From CAXMST01 sp963700785 (lineage in GTDB: Bacteria > Actinomycetota > Thermoleophilia > Solirubrobacterales > 70-9), in assembly GCA_963700785.1 (NCBI GenBank), contig CAVOYZ010000011.1, positions 3,087-67,086 of the forward strand: a stretch of 64,000 bases of DNA. The letters run 5' to 3'. A program made the translations under genes and the position numbers. The notes beneath the pieces were generated by a model. The model did no database searches and had not been told where the DNA came from. It was given only the letters and a program-made list of their open reading frames with translations. Below are positions 54,068 to 63,052 of this stretch, one piece after another. Within the stretch, counting starts at the first letter, position 1; each line of letters begins with the position of its first letter.

Positions 54068-55963
54068 TTGAAGAAAAAGATCCTTGTATCGGTTGACGCC
54101 GGAGAGACCCGCGTAGCCGTATTGGAAGCAGCCGGCAGCCCCTCCCGTTCGAACGGAGGCCGCGCCGGTAAGCAGAAGAGCAAGCCGGGCGACTGGCGTG
54201 TCGGCGAGTTGTACGTCGAGCGCAAGGGCTCGAAGTCGATCGTCGGCAACATCTACAAGGGCGTCGTCGACAACGTCCTGCCGGGCATGGAGGCCGCGTT
54301 CGTCGACATTGGCCTCGAGCGCAACGGCTTCCTGCACGTCGATGAGATCGTCACCCCCGACGGCAAGGCCGTGCCGAAGCGCGGCCGCGGGCAGGGCCGG
54401 CGGATCGACGAGTTGATCCAGCGGGGGCAGGAGATCCTCGTGCAGGCCGTCAAGGACCCGCTGAAGACGAAGGGCGCGCGGTTGACGATGCAGCTCTCGA
54501 TCGCCGGCCGGTATCTCGTCTACATGCCGCAGGGCGGCGGGATCGGTGTCTCGCGCCGGATGGCCGACAACGAGCGCTCGCAGATGCGCAAGGCGCTCGA
54601 CAAGCTCTACGACCCGAAGAAGGACAAGGGCGGCTACATCGTCCGGACAGCCGCACAGGGCGCGACCAAGGAGGACTTCGCCCGCGAGATCAAGTACCTG
54701 CACAAGCTCCACGACGTGCTCGAGCGCCGCGGCAAGGAGGCGGAGGCGCCGTCGCTGGTGTTCCAGGAGGCGGACCTCTCGATCCGGGTGCTGCGCGACG
54801 TGCTCGGCGCCGAGTTCGACGGGGCCGAGATCGACGACCCCCAGCAACACGACCGGGTGACGAAGTTCTTCGAGCGGACGGCGCCGGAGCTGGTCGACTC
54901 GGTCGAGCTGCACCAGCGCAAGGAGCACGTGTTCGAGCGCTACGGGGCCGAGCAGGCATTCCGCTCGACGCTCTCACGGCGGGTCGACCTGCCCTCGGGT
55001 GGCTATCTGATCGTCGACTACGCCGAGGCGCTGACCGTGATCGACATCAACACCGGATCGTTCACCGGCAAGGGCAAGGGGCGCCTCGAGGACACGATCA
55101 CGAAGGTCAACGTCGAGGCGGCCGACGAGGTTGTGCGCCAGCTGCGGCTGCGCGACATCGGCGGGATCATCGTCATCGACTTCATCGACATGGCGAGGGC
55201 GAAGAATCGCGACCAGGTCCTGAAGACGCTGCGCAAGGCGCTGGACGAGGACCGGACCAAGTCGTATGTGGTCGAGGTCTCGCCGCTCGGCCTGGTCGAG
55301 ATGACCCGGCAGAACGTGACCGAGGGCGTGCGCGAGATCCTCACCACCAAGTGCCCGACCTGCGACGGCGAGGGCGTGGTCGAGTCGGCGGAGACGGTCT
55401 CGATCGAGATCCAGCGCCGGCTCCGCGATCTCGTCGCCGACGAGCCCGAGCCCGAGGCGCATCTGATCCGCGTCAACCCGAAGGTTGCCCAGGAGCTGCT
55501 GAAGACCGACAGCGGGCTGCACGAGCTCGAGCAGGAGACCGGACGCCACTTCCTCTTCGAGGGCGGCGAGGCGCTTCCGATCGCGACCTTCGAGGTCGCC
55601 GAGTCGGGCAGCCGCGAGGCGATCGAGCGCCGGGCGCTGCCGTTCGCGCCCGGTGACGAGGTGCTGGTCACGATCGAGGAGCCGCACATGTTCAACCCCG
55701 GCGATGCGGTCGCCCGGCTCGACACCTTCGTGATCACGGTCACCGGTGCCGCGCCGCTGGTCGGCCAGCGCAAGCTGATCCGGATCGAGCAGATCGAGCG
55801 CTCGGCCGCCGTCGCGACCCTGGTCGACGGAGCCCCCGCCGAGGGAGGCGATGAATCGGACGAGGACGGTCTAGAATCCGGCGCTCGCCGGCGCCGAGGC
55901 CGCAGGGGCGGCAGGAGCCGTTCTACCGCTGGAAGCGGTTCGAAGACCGGCGACGAAGCCTGA
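54068..55963 (+). CDS. rng: Ribonuclease E/G
   Basis: 631-residue endoribonuclease for rRNA and mRNA processing. Seen are the split S1 domain (YKGVVDNVLPGMEAAFVDIGLERNGFLH), the DNase-I-like catalytic core (VIDINTGSF and IIVIDFIDM carrying metal Asp), the zinc-link CPTCDGEG, and a C-terminal extra beta domain (LPFAPGDEVLVTIEEPHMFN) with an Arg/Gly/Ser tail. TTG 54068 follows GAGGTGAG. Located between rodA and rplU, a conserved actinobacterial order. Confidence 0.93.
   Translation: MKKKILVSVDAGETRVAVLEAAGSPSRSNGGRAGKQKSKPGDWRVGELYVERKGSKSIVGNIYKGVVDNVLPGMEAAFVDIGLERNGFLHVDEIVTPDGKAVPKRGRGQGRRIDELIQRGQEILVQAVKDPLKTKGARLTMQLSIAGRYLVYMPQGGGIGVSRRMADNERSQMRKALDKLYDPKKDKGGYIVRTAAQGATKEDFAREIKYLHKLHDVLERRGKEAEAPSLVFQEADLSIRVLRDVLGAEFDGAEIDDPQQHDRVTKFFERTAPELVDSVELHQRKEHVFERYGAEQAFRSTLSRRVDLPSGGYLIVDYAEALTVIDINTGSFTGKGKGRLEDTITKVNVEAADEVVRQLRLRDIGGIIVIDFIDMARAKNRDQVLKTLRKALDEDRTKSYVVEVSPLGLVEMTRQNVTEGVREILTTKCPTCDGEGVVESAETVSIEIQRRLRDLVADEPEPEAHLIRVNPKVAQELLKTDSGLHELEQETGRHFLFEGGEALPIATFEVAESGSREAIERRALPFAPGDEVLVTIEEPHMFNPGDAVARLDTFVITVTGAAPLVGQRKLIRIEQIERSAAVATLVDGAPAEGGDESDEDGLESGARRRRGRRGGRSRSTAGSGSKTGDEA
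55872..55877 (+). promoter_or_regulatory. Candidate -10 (TAGAAT) for rplU-rpmA inside rng
   Basis: TAGAAT lies 131 bases before the rplU ATG within the low-complexity rng tail. No clear -35. Confidence 0.35.
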
Positions 55964-56008
55964 GGCGGGCCACCGAGACCCGCGAGACCGAGAGTGCTGA
56001 GCAGATAG

Positions 56009-56603
56009 ATGACTACCTACGCGATCATCGAGACCGGCGGTAAGCAGTACCGCGTCGAGGAGGGGCAGTCCCTGCTCGTCGACCGCCTGCCCGACGATCA
56101 GGGCGCCAAGGTCGCGCTCCGGGCGCTGATGCTGCGCACCGACGACGACGTGCTGCTGCAGGCCGGTGACCTCGAGAAGGTCAAGGTCGAGGCCGAGGTG
56201 GCCGGCCACGAGCGCGGTGAGAAGGTCAAGGTCTTCAAGTACAAGGCGAAGAAGGGCTACCGGCGCAGGCAGGGGCACCGCTCGGAGCTGACCCGGCTCG
56301 AGGTGACCGAGGTGAAGCTGCTGACGCGCAAGCCGGCGGCAAAGAAGCCGCCGCCGAGCCTGCGGAGGCGAAGGAGCTGCGGCGGCTGCGGAGAAGGAGC
56401 CCGCGGCGAAGAAGCCGGCGCCGACGAAGCCGGCCGCGAAGAAGCCTGCCGCGAAGAAGCCTGCCGCGAAGAAGCCGGCAGCGAAGAAGCCCGCGGCCAA
56501 GAAGCCGGCGGCGAAGAAGCCGGCCGCGAAGAAGCCGGCAGCCAGGAAGCCCGCCGCGAAGAAGCCTGCTGCGAAGAAGACCGACACCGAGAAGGAGGGC
56601 TAG
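56009..56603 (+). CDS. rplU: Ribosomal protein L21 with long Lys-Ala-Pro tail, frame disturbed
   Basis: TYAIIETGGKQYRVEEGQSLLVDRL, KVKVFKYKAKKGYRRRQGHR and LEVTEVKLL form a normal 103-residue L21. A tail follows. In the original frame it reads Glu/Ala/Gly-rich nonsense into rpmA, but in the frame ending at TAG 56601-56603 it is a regular KKPAAKKPA repeat closing with KKTDTEKEG. The frame change falls between about 56345 and 56385 (net one extra base, or two deletions). The basic repeat tail is seen in other actinobacterial L21 proteins and probably binds rRNA. Confidence 0.9.
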
Positions 56604-56608
56604 GGCGC

Positions 56609-56863
56609 ATGGCTCACAAGAAGGGACTTGGATCCAGCCGCAACGGACGTGACTCGAACCCGAAGTTCCTCGGGGTCAAGGTCTTCTCCGGCCAGCGGGT
56701 GAGCGGCGGCGAGATCATCGTTCGCCAACGGGGGACCCGGTTTCACCCGGGGGACGGCACCGGCATCGGCCGCGACCACACGATCTTTGCGAAGCAGGCC
56801 GGCACGGTCGAGTTCAAGACCGGCCGCAAGGGCCGCATCGTCTCGGTCGCCGAGGCCGAGTAG
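56609..56863 (+). CDS. rpmA: Ribosomal protein L27
   Basis: 84 residues: MAHKKGLGSSRNGRDSNPKF, LGVKVFSGQRVSGGEIIVRQRGTRFHPGDGTGIGRDHTIFA. Standard L27 without the cleaved N-terminal leader of Firmicutes. Starts five bases after the corrected rplU stop. Confidence 0.96.
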   Translation: MAHKKGLGSSRNGRDSNPKFLGVKVFSGQRVSGGEIIVRQRGTRFHPGDGTGIGRDHTIFAKQAGTVEFKTGRKGRIVSVAEAE

Positions 56864-56946
56864 CCCGCCTCCCGGACGATCGACGCGGGCGTCACTCGTG
56901 ACCCCGCGTCACCCACTCGTGCGTCGATCGGCCCGATGCTGCGGGC

Positions 56947-57900
56947 ATGGCCGACGAACGCATCGTTTCCCACGTCATATGTGGGAAACAGCACGCTCGG
57001 CATCCGGATGAGCTGATTGCCGATCTGGCGGGCTCTCAGCATGGGGTCGTGAGCCAACGGCAGCTGGCGCGCCTCGGGCTCAGTCGGCGGATGGTCGAGT
57101 GGCGGCTCGAGGCCGGGAGCCTGCACGGCATTCACCGGGGCGTCTACGCGGTCGGACACGCCGCGATCTCTCCCCGGGGCAGGCTGATGGCGGCGACGCT
57201 CGCCGGTGGCCGGGGTGCGGTCCTCTCGCACGGCTCGGCGGTCGCTCTCTGGGGCCTTCGTGCCGCCGGCGGCAGCGCCCCGGAGGTGACCACGCCGCGC
57301 GGGTTGCGCTCGCGGCCGGGCATTCGCTTCCACCTGGCCACGTTGCCCCGTGATGAGGTCACGACCCGCGAGCGGATCCCGGTGACCGGCCTGTTCCGGA
57401 CGCTGCTCGACCATGCGGCGAACGCGGACCCCGGTCAGCTCGAGCGGGCGCTGCACGAGGCCGAGGTCGCCCGGCTCACGGACCGGTTGTCGCTGGCGAG
57501 CCTGCTCGGCCGCTACCCGGGGCGTCGCGGTGTGGCACGGCTGCGAGCGGCCGCGGCCACGCTCGAGCGTGGCGCCCAGATCACCCGCAGCGAGCTCGAG
57601 GACCGCTTCCTCGAGCTGCTCTCGGCCCGCGGCATTCCGCGGCCTGAGACCAACGCCCGGGTGCAGACCGCGGACCGGAGCTATGAGGTCGACTGTCTTT
57701 GGCGGCGCAGTCGGGTGATCGTCGAGCTCGACGGCCGCGGCGCCCACGACACGCGGCGCGGATTCCATCGCGACCGGGCGAAGCTCCGGGCCCTGACCGT
57801 GGCGGGGTGGCGGCCGCTGCCGGTGACGTGGCTCGACGTCGTCGACGATCCGGACGGGCTGGAGCGGGAGATCCGCCGGTTGCTGGTCGCGCCCGGCTAG
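56947..57900 (+). CDS. AbiEi-like N-terminal / DUF559 endonuclease-fold protein
   Basis: 317 residues. Residues 25-75 (LAGSQHGVVSQRQLARLGLSRRMVEWRLEAG, LHGIHRGVYAVGH) match the winged-helix domain found in AbiEi-type antitoxins. The C-terminal part (SYEVDCLWRRSRVIVELDG, GFHRDRAKLRALTVAGWRPLPVTW) matches DUF559, a Vsr-like endonuclease fold with Asp, Glu and Gln/Lys-type positions. Such proteins are often single genes scattered through actinobacterial genomes, role unknown. It breaks the rpmA-obg order. GATGCT ends six bases before the ATG. Confidence 0.75.
   Translation: MADERIVSHVICGKQHARHPDELIADLAGSQHGVVSQRQLARLGLSRRMVEWRLEAGSLHGIHRGVYAVGHAAISPRGRLMAATLAGGRGAVLSHGSAVALWGLRAAGGSAPEVTTPRGLRSRPGIRFHLATLPRDEVTTRERIPVTGLFRTLLDHAANADPGQLERALHEAEVARLTDRLSLASLLGRYPGRRGVARLRAAAATLERGAQITRSELEDRFLELLSARGIPRPETNARVQTADRSYEVDCLWRRSRVIVELDGRGAHDTRRGFHRDRAKLRALTVAGWRPLPVTWLDVVDDPDGLEREIRRLLVAPG
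56965..56989. repeat. Perfect 9-7-9 inverted repeat at the start of a DUF559 gene
   Basis: Arms GTTTCCCAC and GTGGGAAAC around GTCATAT, 18 bases after the ATG at 56947. It could act as an operator or form a hairpin in the mRNA near the start codon. Confidence 0.7.
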
Positions 57901-57905
57901 GGCGG

Positions 57906-58050
57906 TCAGCCCAGACCGAGAGCCCGGCCGAGATCGCGGCACTGCTGTTTCGAAAGCACGCTGTAGCACTGTTCCTCGTCGAGCTCGCGTGAGCCGCCAA
58001 GCTGTTCCTGGAGCGCCTCGCCGAGCGTCTGGCACTGCTTCGCGCTGAGC
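57906..58050 (-). pseudogene. 3' fragment of a Cys-containing small-protein gene
   Basis: The last 48 codons on the minus strand (ALSAKQCQTLGEALQEQL, DEEQCYSVLSKQQCRDLGRA, stop 57906) look coding: balanced composition, three Cys and repeated CxxLG motifs. The upstream part is missing because the frame runs into a plus-strand fragment. Confidence 0.4.
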
Positions 58051-58052
58051 GC

Positions 58053-58250
58053 TCCTACGGGATGTATCTCTGGCACTTCTCGATCGCCTATGCGGTCGGC
58101 GTCGGCGGCGCCAACGAGCCGTTCTGGCCGGCGCTGCTGATCACGCTCGGGCTCGCGATCCCGCTCGGCGCCCTGAGCTGGTACATGGTCGAGCGACCGA
58201 TGATGCGATTCAAGTACCGGCGCCGCCGGCCGCAGCGCGAGCCCGCCTGA
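58053..58250 (+). pseudogene. C-terminal fragment of an acyltransferase-3 membrane protein
   Basis: SYGMYLWHFSIAYAVGVGG, a hydrophobic helix and WYMVERPMMRFKYRRRR match the end of OafA/YrhL-type acyltransferase-3 proteins, which normally have about ten helices. Only the last 65 codons remain and nothing upstream fits. Confidence 0.6.
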
Positions 58251-58277
58251 GCACCGCGTGCCTGCGATCCTGAGGCG

Positions 58278-59567
58278 GTGTTCCAGGACCGGGCGAAGAT
58301 CTACGTCGAGGGCGGTGCCGGCGGCAACGGGGCCGTCAGCTTCCGCCGTGAGGCGCATGTCCCGCGCGGCGGGCCGGACGGCGGCGACGGCGGGCGGGGC
58401 GGGGACGTCGTGGTGCTCACCGATCGCTCGAAGCGCGACCTCGCTGCGATGCGGATCAGCCGCCACTACCGGGCCGAACGCGGCGGCCACGGCCAGGGGA
58501 AGAACAAGCACGGACCGCGCGGCAGCGACCTGGCGATCATGGTCCCCCCGGGGACGACGATCGACGGGCTCGACGGGGAGCGCTTCGACCTGGTCGAGGA
58601 GGGGCAGCGGGCGATCGTCGCGACCGGCGGCCTCGGCGGCCACGGCAACAAGCGGTTCGCGAGCGCGACCCGGCAGGCACCGCGCTTTGCCGAGCAGGGG
58701 CTTCCCGGAGCCTCGGGCTGGATCGAGCTTCAGCTCAAGCTGCTCGCCGACGCCGGGTTGGTCGGGCTGCCGAACGCCGGCAAGTCCTCGTTGCTCGCGA
58801 CCCTGACGCGGGCCGCCCCGAAGGTGGCCGACTACCCGTTCACGACGATCGAGCCGGTGCTCGGGACGATCGACAGCGGTGAGCGCCAGCTCGTGCTCGC
58901 CGACATCCCCGGCCTGATCGAGGGCGCCGCCGAGGGGGCCGGCCTCGGGCACGAGTTCCTCGCCCACGTCGAGCGCTGCCGGCTGCTCGTCCACCTGGTC
59001 GAGGTCGGGCCGGGAACCGAGCCCGAACGCGCGTATCGGACGGTCCGCGACGAGCTGGCCGCCCACGGGCAGGGCCTCGAACAGCTCGGGGAGGTGATCG
59101 CGCTGTCGAAGTGCGACCTGATCCCGGCCGCCGAGCGCGAGTCCCTCGTCGCCGAATGGCGCCGCCGACGACCGCAGGCGATCGAGGTCCTGGCGGTCTC
59201 CTCGGCAGCGAGCATCGGCCTCGACCGGCTCGTGTCGCTGATCTTCGCCGAGGCTGCAACCCCGCAGGTCGAACCCGGGCCGGCCGCCGCCGACGACGGC
59301 TTCCAGGCCGAGCACCGCGTCTACCGGCCGCCGGCTGCCAGCGGCTACGAGGTCGTCAGTCCCGAGGCGGGCGTCTTCGAGGTCCGGGGACGCGGTGTCG
59401 AGATGCTGGTCGCCCGCCACGACCTCTCGAACCTGGAGGCGGTCGCCTACCTCGAGCGGCGGTTGGCCGAGATCGGCGTCGTCAAGGCGCTCGAGAAGGC
59501 CGGGTTCGAGGATGGCGACGAGGTCCGGATCGGCGAGCAGGCGTTCGACTTCCACCCCGGCGGCTGA
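58278..59567 (+). CDS. obg: Obg/CgtA GTPase
   Basis: 429-residue ribosome-associated GTPase. N-terminal glycine-rich Obg fold (VEGGAGGNGAVSFRREA, GGPDGGDGGRGGDVV), G1 GLPNAGKSSLL, G3 DIPGLIEGAAEG, a G4 of SKCD type, and a C-terminal OCT domain (VFEVRGRGVEMLVARHDLSN). GTG 58278 follows GATCCT by six bases. Standard position after rpmA, here separated by the DUF559 gene and fragments. Confidence 0.96.
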   Translation: MFQDRAKIYVEGGAGGNGAVSFRREAHVPRGGPDGGDGGRGGDVVVLTDRSKRDLAAMRISRHYRAERGGHGQGKNKHGPRGSDLAIMVPPGTTIDGLDGERFDLVEEGQRAIVATGGLGGHGNKRFASATRQAPRFAEQGLPGASGWIELQLKLLADAGLVGLPNAGKSSLLATLTRAAPKVADYPFTTIEPVLGTIDSGERQLVLADIPGLIEGAAEGAGLGHEFLAHVERCRLLVHLVEVGPGTEPERAYRTVRDELAAHGQGLEQLGEVIALSKCDLIPAAERESLVAEWRRRRPQAIEVLAVSSAASIGLDRLVSLIFAEAATPQVEPGPAAADDGFQAEHRVYRPPAASGYEVVSPEAGVFEVRGRGVEMLVARHDLSNLEAVAYLERRLAEIGVVKALEKAGFEDGDEVRIGEQAFDFHPGG

Positions 59568-59627
59568 GGTCTCCGCGCGGCCCCGAGCGCGGCGGAACGG
59601 CGAGGGGGGCGCCGGGAATCGGGCATC

Positions 59628-59633
59628 TACACT
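59628..59633 (+). promoter_or_regulatory. -10 hexamer TACACT of proB
   Basis: Ends nine bases before ATG 59643. Confidence 0.55.
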
Positions 59634-59642
59634 CCGCCGACC

Positions 59643-60731
59643 ATGACCCTGGTCGTAAAGCTCGGCTCCTCGATCGTCGCCGACGACGAGGGCACCCTGC
59701 GGGGCGACGTGCTCGACGGCGTCTGCGCCCAGGTTGGCGAGCTGCACGCGGCCGGGGAGGAGGTGGTGCTGGTCACCTCGGGGGCGATCGCGCGCGGAAT
59801 CCGGGTCATGGGCCTGAGCGGGCGTCCCGCCGCGATCGACGAGCTGCAGGCGGCCTCCGCAGTCGGGCAGGGCTCGCTGTTCCGCGCCTACGAGGAGCGG
59901 CTGGCCGGCGGGGGCGTGCGCAGCGCCCAGGTGTTGCTGACCGCCTTCGACATGTCCGAGCGGATCCACTACCTGAACGCGCGCCAGACCCTGCAACGGC
60001 TGCTCGCCTGGCATGTGGTCCCGGTGATCAACGAGAACGACACCACCGCGACCGACGAGATCACCTTCGGCGACAACGACTTCCTCTCGGCGCAGGTGGC
60101 GATCATGATCGAGGCCCGGGGCCTGATCCTGCTGACCAACACGGAGGGCCTGTTCAGCTCCGACCCGGCCACCGACCCGGAGGCCCGCCTGATCGGCGAG
60201 GTCAGCGACTTCGCCGAGCTCGACGGCCTCGCGATCGGCATGCACACCTCCAAGCACGGCTCGGGGGGGATGCGGAGCAAGGTCGTGGCGGCGGAGATGG
60301 CGAGCGGCGCCGGGATCCCGGTCACGATCTGTGACGGCACCGGGACCGGCACGCTGCGGCGGGCGGCATCGGGCGAGCGGATCGGCACCCGTTTCGTCCC
60401 GCACGAGAACCGCGCCCCGAGCTTCAAGCTCTGGCTGCGCCACGCCGCTCCGGCCCGCGGCAGGGTCGAGGTCGACGCCGGAGCCGCGCGGATGCTGCGC
60501 GAGGGCGGTGCATCGCTGTTGCCGGTCGGCGTGCTCGCGGTCGCCGGCGAGTTCGCGGCCGGTGACCCGGTCGAGATCGTGCACGACGGCGAGGTCGTCG
60601 GCAAGGGCGTCGCCGAGCACTCCGCGGCGGTGATCGAACGGCTGCTCGGCCTGCGCAGCAGCGAGGTCGCCGAGCTGATCGGTGAGGGCACCGAGGAGGC
60701 CGTGCATCGCGACCGTTTCGTGCTGCTCTGA
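59643..60731 (+). CDS. proB: Glutamate 5-kinase
   Basis: First step of proline synthesis. 362 residues: amino-acid-kinase core (VVKLGSSIVADDEGTL, LVTSGAIARGIRVMGL, PVINENDTTATDEITFGDND, GSGGMRSKVVAAEMASGAGI) plus a C-terminal PUA domain. The start is set by TACACT. proA follows after 49 bp with its own hexamer. Confidence 0.96.
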   Translation: MTLVVKLGSSIVADDEGTLRGDVLDGVCAQVGELHAAGEEVVLVTSGAIARGIRVMGLSGRPAAIDELQAASAVGQGSLFRAYEERLAGGGVRSAQVLLTAFDMSERIHYLNARQTLQRLLAWHVVPVINENDTTATDEITFGDNDFLSAQVAIMIEARGLILLTNTEGLFSSDPATDPEARLIGEVSDFAELDGLAIGMHTSKHGSGGMRSKVVAAEMASGAGIPVTICDGTGTGTLRRAASGERIGTRFVPHENRAPSFKLWLRHAAPARGRVEVDAGAARMLREGGASLLPVGVLAVAGEFAAGDPVEIVHDGEVVGKGVAEHSAAVIERLLGLRSSEVAELIGEGTEEAVHRDRFVLL

Positions 60732-60767
60732 GCGGCCGCCGCGATTGGCCGCGGCGGGGGCGGTCGC

Positions 60768-60773
60768 TACCCT
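60768..60773 (+). promoter_or_regulatory. -10 hexamer TACCCT of proA
   Basis: Ends seven bases before ATG 60781. Confidence 0.55.
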
Positions 60774-60780
60774 TCCCGGG

Positions 60781-62046
60781 ATGGCTGTAGCGGCCGAATC
60801 GATCACCGATATCTGCCGGCGAGCCCGCCGGGCCGCGTTGCTGCTGGCCGGGGTCTCGACCGAGCAGAAGGACGCCGCGCTGAGCCGCGCGGCGGCGCTG
60901 CTGCGCGAGCGCGTCGAGGAGATCCTCAGCGCCAACGCCGGCGACGTCGAGGCCGGTCTCGAGGCGGGTCTCGACCCGGCGTTGATCGATCGGCTCAGCC
61001 TCGATCCCGAGCGGGTCGAGGCGATGGCGGTCGGGCTCGAGGCCGTGATCGCGCTCCCCGATCCGGTCGGTGAGACGATCGACCGCAGGACGCTCGAGAG
61101 CGGCGTCGAGCTCGAGCAGGTGCGCGTCCCGATCGGCGTCGTCGCGATCGTCTACGAGGCGCGGCCGAACGTCACGATCGACGCTGCGGCCCTCTGCTTG
61201 AAGAGCGGCAACGCGGCGGTGCTTCGCGGATCCAGCTCCGCCGCCGCCTCGAACGCCGTGCTCGCCGGGATCTTCGCCGAGGCGATCGCCGCCGCCGGTC
61301 TTCCGGCCGGGTCGCTCGAGCTGATCGCCGGCGGCGGGCGGGCCGAGCTCGCCGAGCTGGCCCGTCAGGAGGGGCTCGTCGACCTGATCATCCCGCGCGG
61401 CGGCGAGGGCCTCAAGGCCGCACTCAAGGAGGTCGCCGAGGTACCCGTCCTCTACGCGGCCGGCGGCAACTGCCACGTCTACGTGGATCAGGACGCGGAC
61501 CTCGAGATGGCGCGCCGGATCGCCGTCAACGCGAAGGTCCAGCGGCCAGGAGTCTGCAACTCGGCCGAAACGCTGCTGGTCAATGCCGCCGTTGCCGCCG
61601 AGTTCCTGCCGGCGGCGCTCGCGGAGCTGCGCTCCGCCGGGGTCGAAATCGTCGGCGACGAGCGGGTGCGCGAGCTCGCCGGTGATCTCGAGATCGGCCT
61701 GGCCACCGAAAGCGACTGGGAGACCGAGTACCACTCGATGAAGATCGCGGTTCGGGTGGTCGATTCGCTGCAGGATGCGATCGATCACATCAACCGTTAC
61801 GGAACGGCCCACTCGGAGGCGATCGTCACCGGATCGCAGGATGCCGGGCGGGCCTTCACCGGTGGCGTCGACGCCGCCTGCGTCTACGTCAACGCCTCGA
61901 TCCGGTTCACCGATGGCTTCGTCTTCGGGATGGGGGCCGAGATCGGCAACAGCACCCAGAAGCTCCATGCCCGCGGGCCGATCGGCCTGCGCGAGCTGAC
62001 CTCGACCAAGTACATCCTGGTCGGCACCGGCCAGATCCGCGAGTAG
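60781..62046 (+). CDS. proA: Gamma-glutamyl phosphate reductase
   Basis: Second step of proline synthesis; NADPH reduces glutamyl phosphate to the semialdehyde. 421 residues with VPIGVVAIVYEARPNVTIDA, VLRGSSSAAASN, IIPRGGEGLK, the active Cys in QRPGVCNSAETLL, and FGMGAEIGNSTQKLHARGPIG. An open frame begins upstream at 60682 but the leaderless spacing supports 60781. Confidence 0.96.
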   Translation: MAVAAESITDICRRARRAALLLAGVSTEQKDAALSRAAALLRERVEEILSANAGDVEAGLEAGLDPALIDRLSLDPERVEAMAVGLEAVIALPDPVGETIDRRTLESGVELEQVRVPIGVVAIVYEARPNVTIDAAALCLKSGNAAVLRGSSSAAASNAVLAGIFAEAIAAAGLPAGSLELIAGGGRAELAELARQEGLVDLIIPRGGEGLKAALKEVAEVPVLYAAGGNCHVYVDQDADLEMARRIAVNAKVQRPGVCNSAETLLVNAAVAAEFLPAALAELRSAGVEIVGDERVRELAGDLEIGLATESDWETEYHSMKIAVRVVDSLQDAIDHINRYGTAHSEAIVTGSQDAGRAFTGGVDAACVYVNASIRFTDGFVFGMGAEIGNSTQKLHARGPIGLRELTSTKYILVGTGQIRE

Positions 62047-62054
62047 GTGCCGCG

Positions 62055-62669
62055 ATGAGCCGCTCGGTCGGCGTCCTCGGCGGTGCCTTCAACCCGCCGC
62101 ACATCGGGCATCTGGTGCTCGCCCAGGAGGCGATCTGGGAGCTCGGGCTCGATCAGTTGATCCTCGTGCCGACCGGCGAGGCGCCCCACAAACGGATCGA
62201 CCCCGAGCCCGGGCCGCAGCTCCGGCTCGAGATGGTCGAGGCCGCGGTCGCCGAGTTCGACGGTGTCCGGGTCTCCGATCTCGAGGTTGCTCGCGACGGC
62301 CCGTCCTATGCCTACCGCACGCTCGAGCTGCTCGCCGATCAGCTTCCCGGGAGTCAGCTGACCTTCGTGATGGGCGCGGACGTCGCCGCGGGGCTCGATC
62401 GCTGGCGACATCCCGAGCGGGTGCTCGAGCTGGCCCAGGTTGCGGTCGCCGCCCGCCCCGGAGTCGACCGGGTGCGAATCGACCGGGTGCTGGGCGAGCT
62501 CGGAGCCGAGTCCGCCGCCACGCTGCTGGAGATGCCCGAGATCGGGGTCTCCTCGACGATGGTCCGCGAGCGGGTTGCCGCCGGGCGACCGATCCGCTGG
62601 CTGGTGCCCGGGGCCGTCGCCGACCTGATCGCCGCCCGCGGCCTCTACCGCGAGAGCGTGGTCGCATGA
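62055..62669 (+). CDS. nadD: Nicotinate-nucleotide adenylyltransferase
   Basis: Forms deamido-NAD from NaMN and ATP. 204 residues: GVLGGAFNPPHIGHLVLAQEA (GxFxPxHxGH), VPTGEAPHKRIDPEPGPQLRLEM, FVMGADVAAGLDRWRHPE and VSSTMVRERVAAG (ISSTxxR type). Eight bases after proA and overlapping rsfS by ATGA. Confidence 0.95.
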   Translation: MSRSVGVLGGAFNPPHIGHLVLAQEAIWELGLDQLILVPTGEAPHKRIDPEPGPQLRLEMVEAAVAEFDGVRVSDLEVARDGPSYAYRTLELLADQLPGSQLTFVMGADVAAGLDRWRHPERVLELAQVAVAARPGVDRVRIDRVLGELGAESAATLLEMPEIGVSSTMVRERVAAGRPIRWLVPGAVADLIAARGLYRESVVA

Positions 62670-63043
62670 CCTCCCTGGAGCTGGCCCGCAGGATCGCCGC
62701 GATCGCGGATGAGAAGCAGGCGGAGGAGATGGTCGCCCTCGGTGTCGGCGAGCTGGTCGGCTACACGGACGTGATGCTGATCTGCACCGCCCGCAACGAG
62801 CGCCTCGCGAAGGCGATTCACGACGACGTCTACGAGCGCCTCAAGCACGAGGACGGGCTGCTGCCGAGCCGCAGCGAGGGCGTCGGCGAGAATCGCTGGA
62901 TCCTGCTCGACTACCCCGGCTGCGTGCTCCACATCTTCGTTCCCGAGACCCGGGAGCGCTACCGGCTCGAGCAGCTCTGGGGCGAGGCGCCCGAGCTCGA
63001 TCTCGGACTCAGCACCTCCGGTGCCGTCCGGCGCCGGGCCTAG
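62666..63043 (+). CDS. rsfS: Ribosome silencing factor RsfS
   Basis: 125 residues. Family segments: ADEKQAEEMVALGVGELVGYTDVMLICTA, KAIHDDVYERLKHED, GENRWILLDYPGCVLHIFVPETRERYRLEQLWGEAP. Binds L14 and blocks subunit joining under starvation. Coupled to nadD; its TAG stop is part of the hexamer of the next gene. Confidence 0.94.
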   Translation: MTSLELARRIAAIADEKQAEEMVALGVGELVGYTDVMLICTARNERLAKAIHDDVYERLKHEDGLLPSRSEGVGENRWILLDYPGCVLHIFVPETRERYRLEQLWGEAPELDLGLSTSGAVRRRA

Positions 63044-63052
63044 CCTGAGGGC

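Noticed and set aside
57906..60935. 1009-codon minus-strand open frame across obg and proB
   Set aside because: Shadow of obg and proB; only its last 48 codons, outside those genes, look protein-like and were reported as a fragment.
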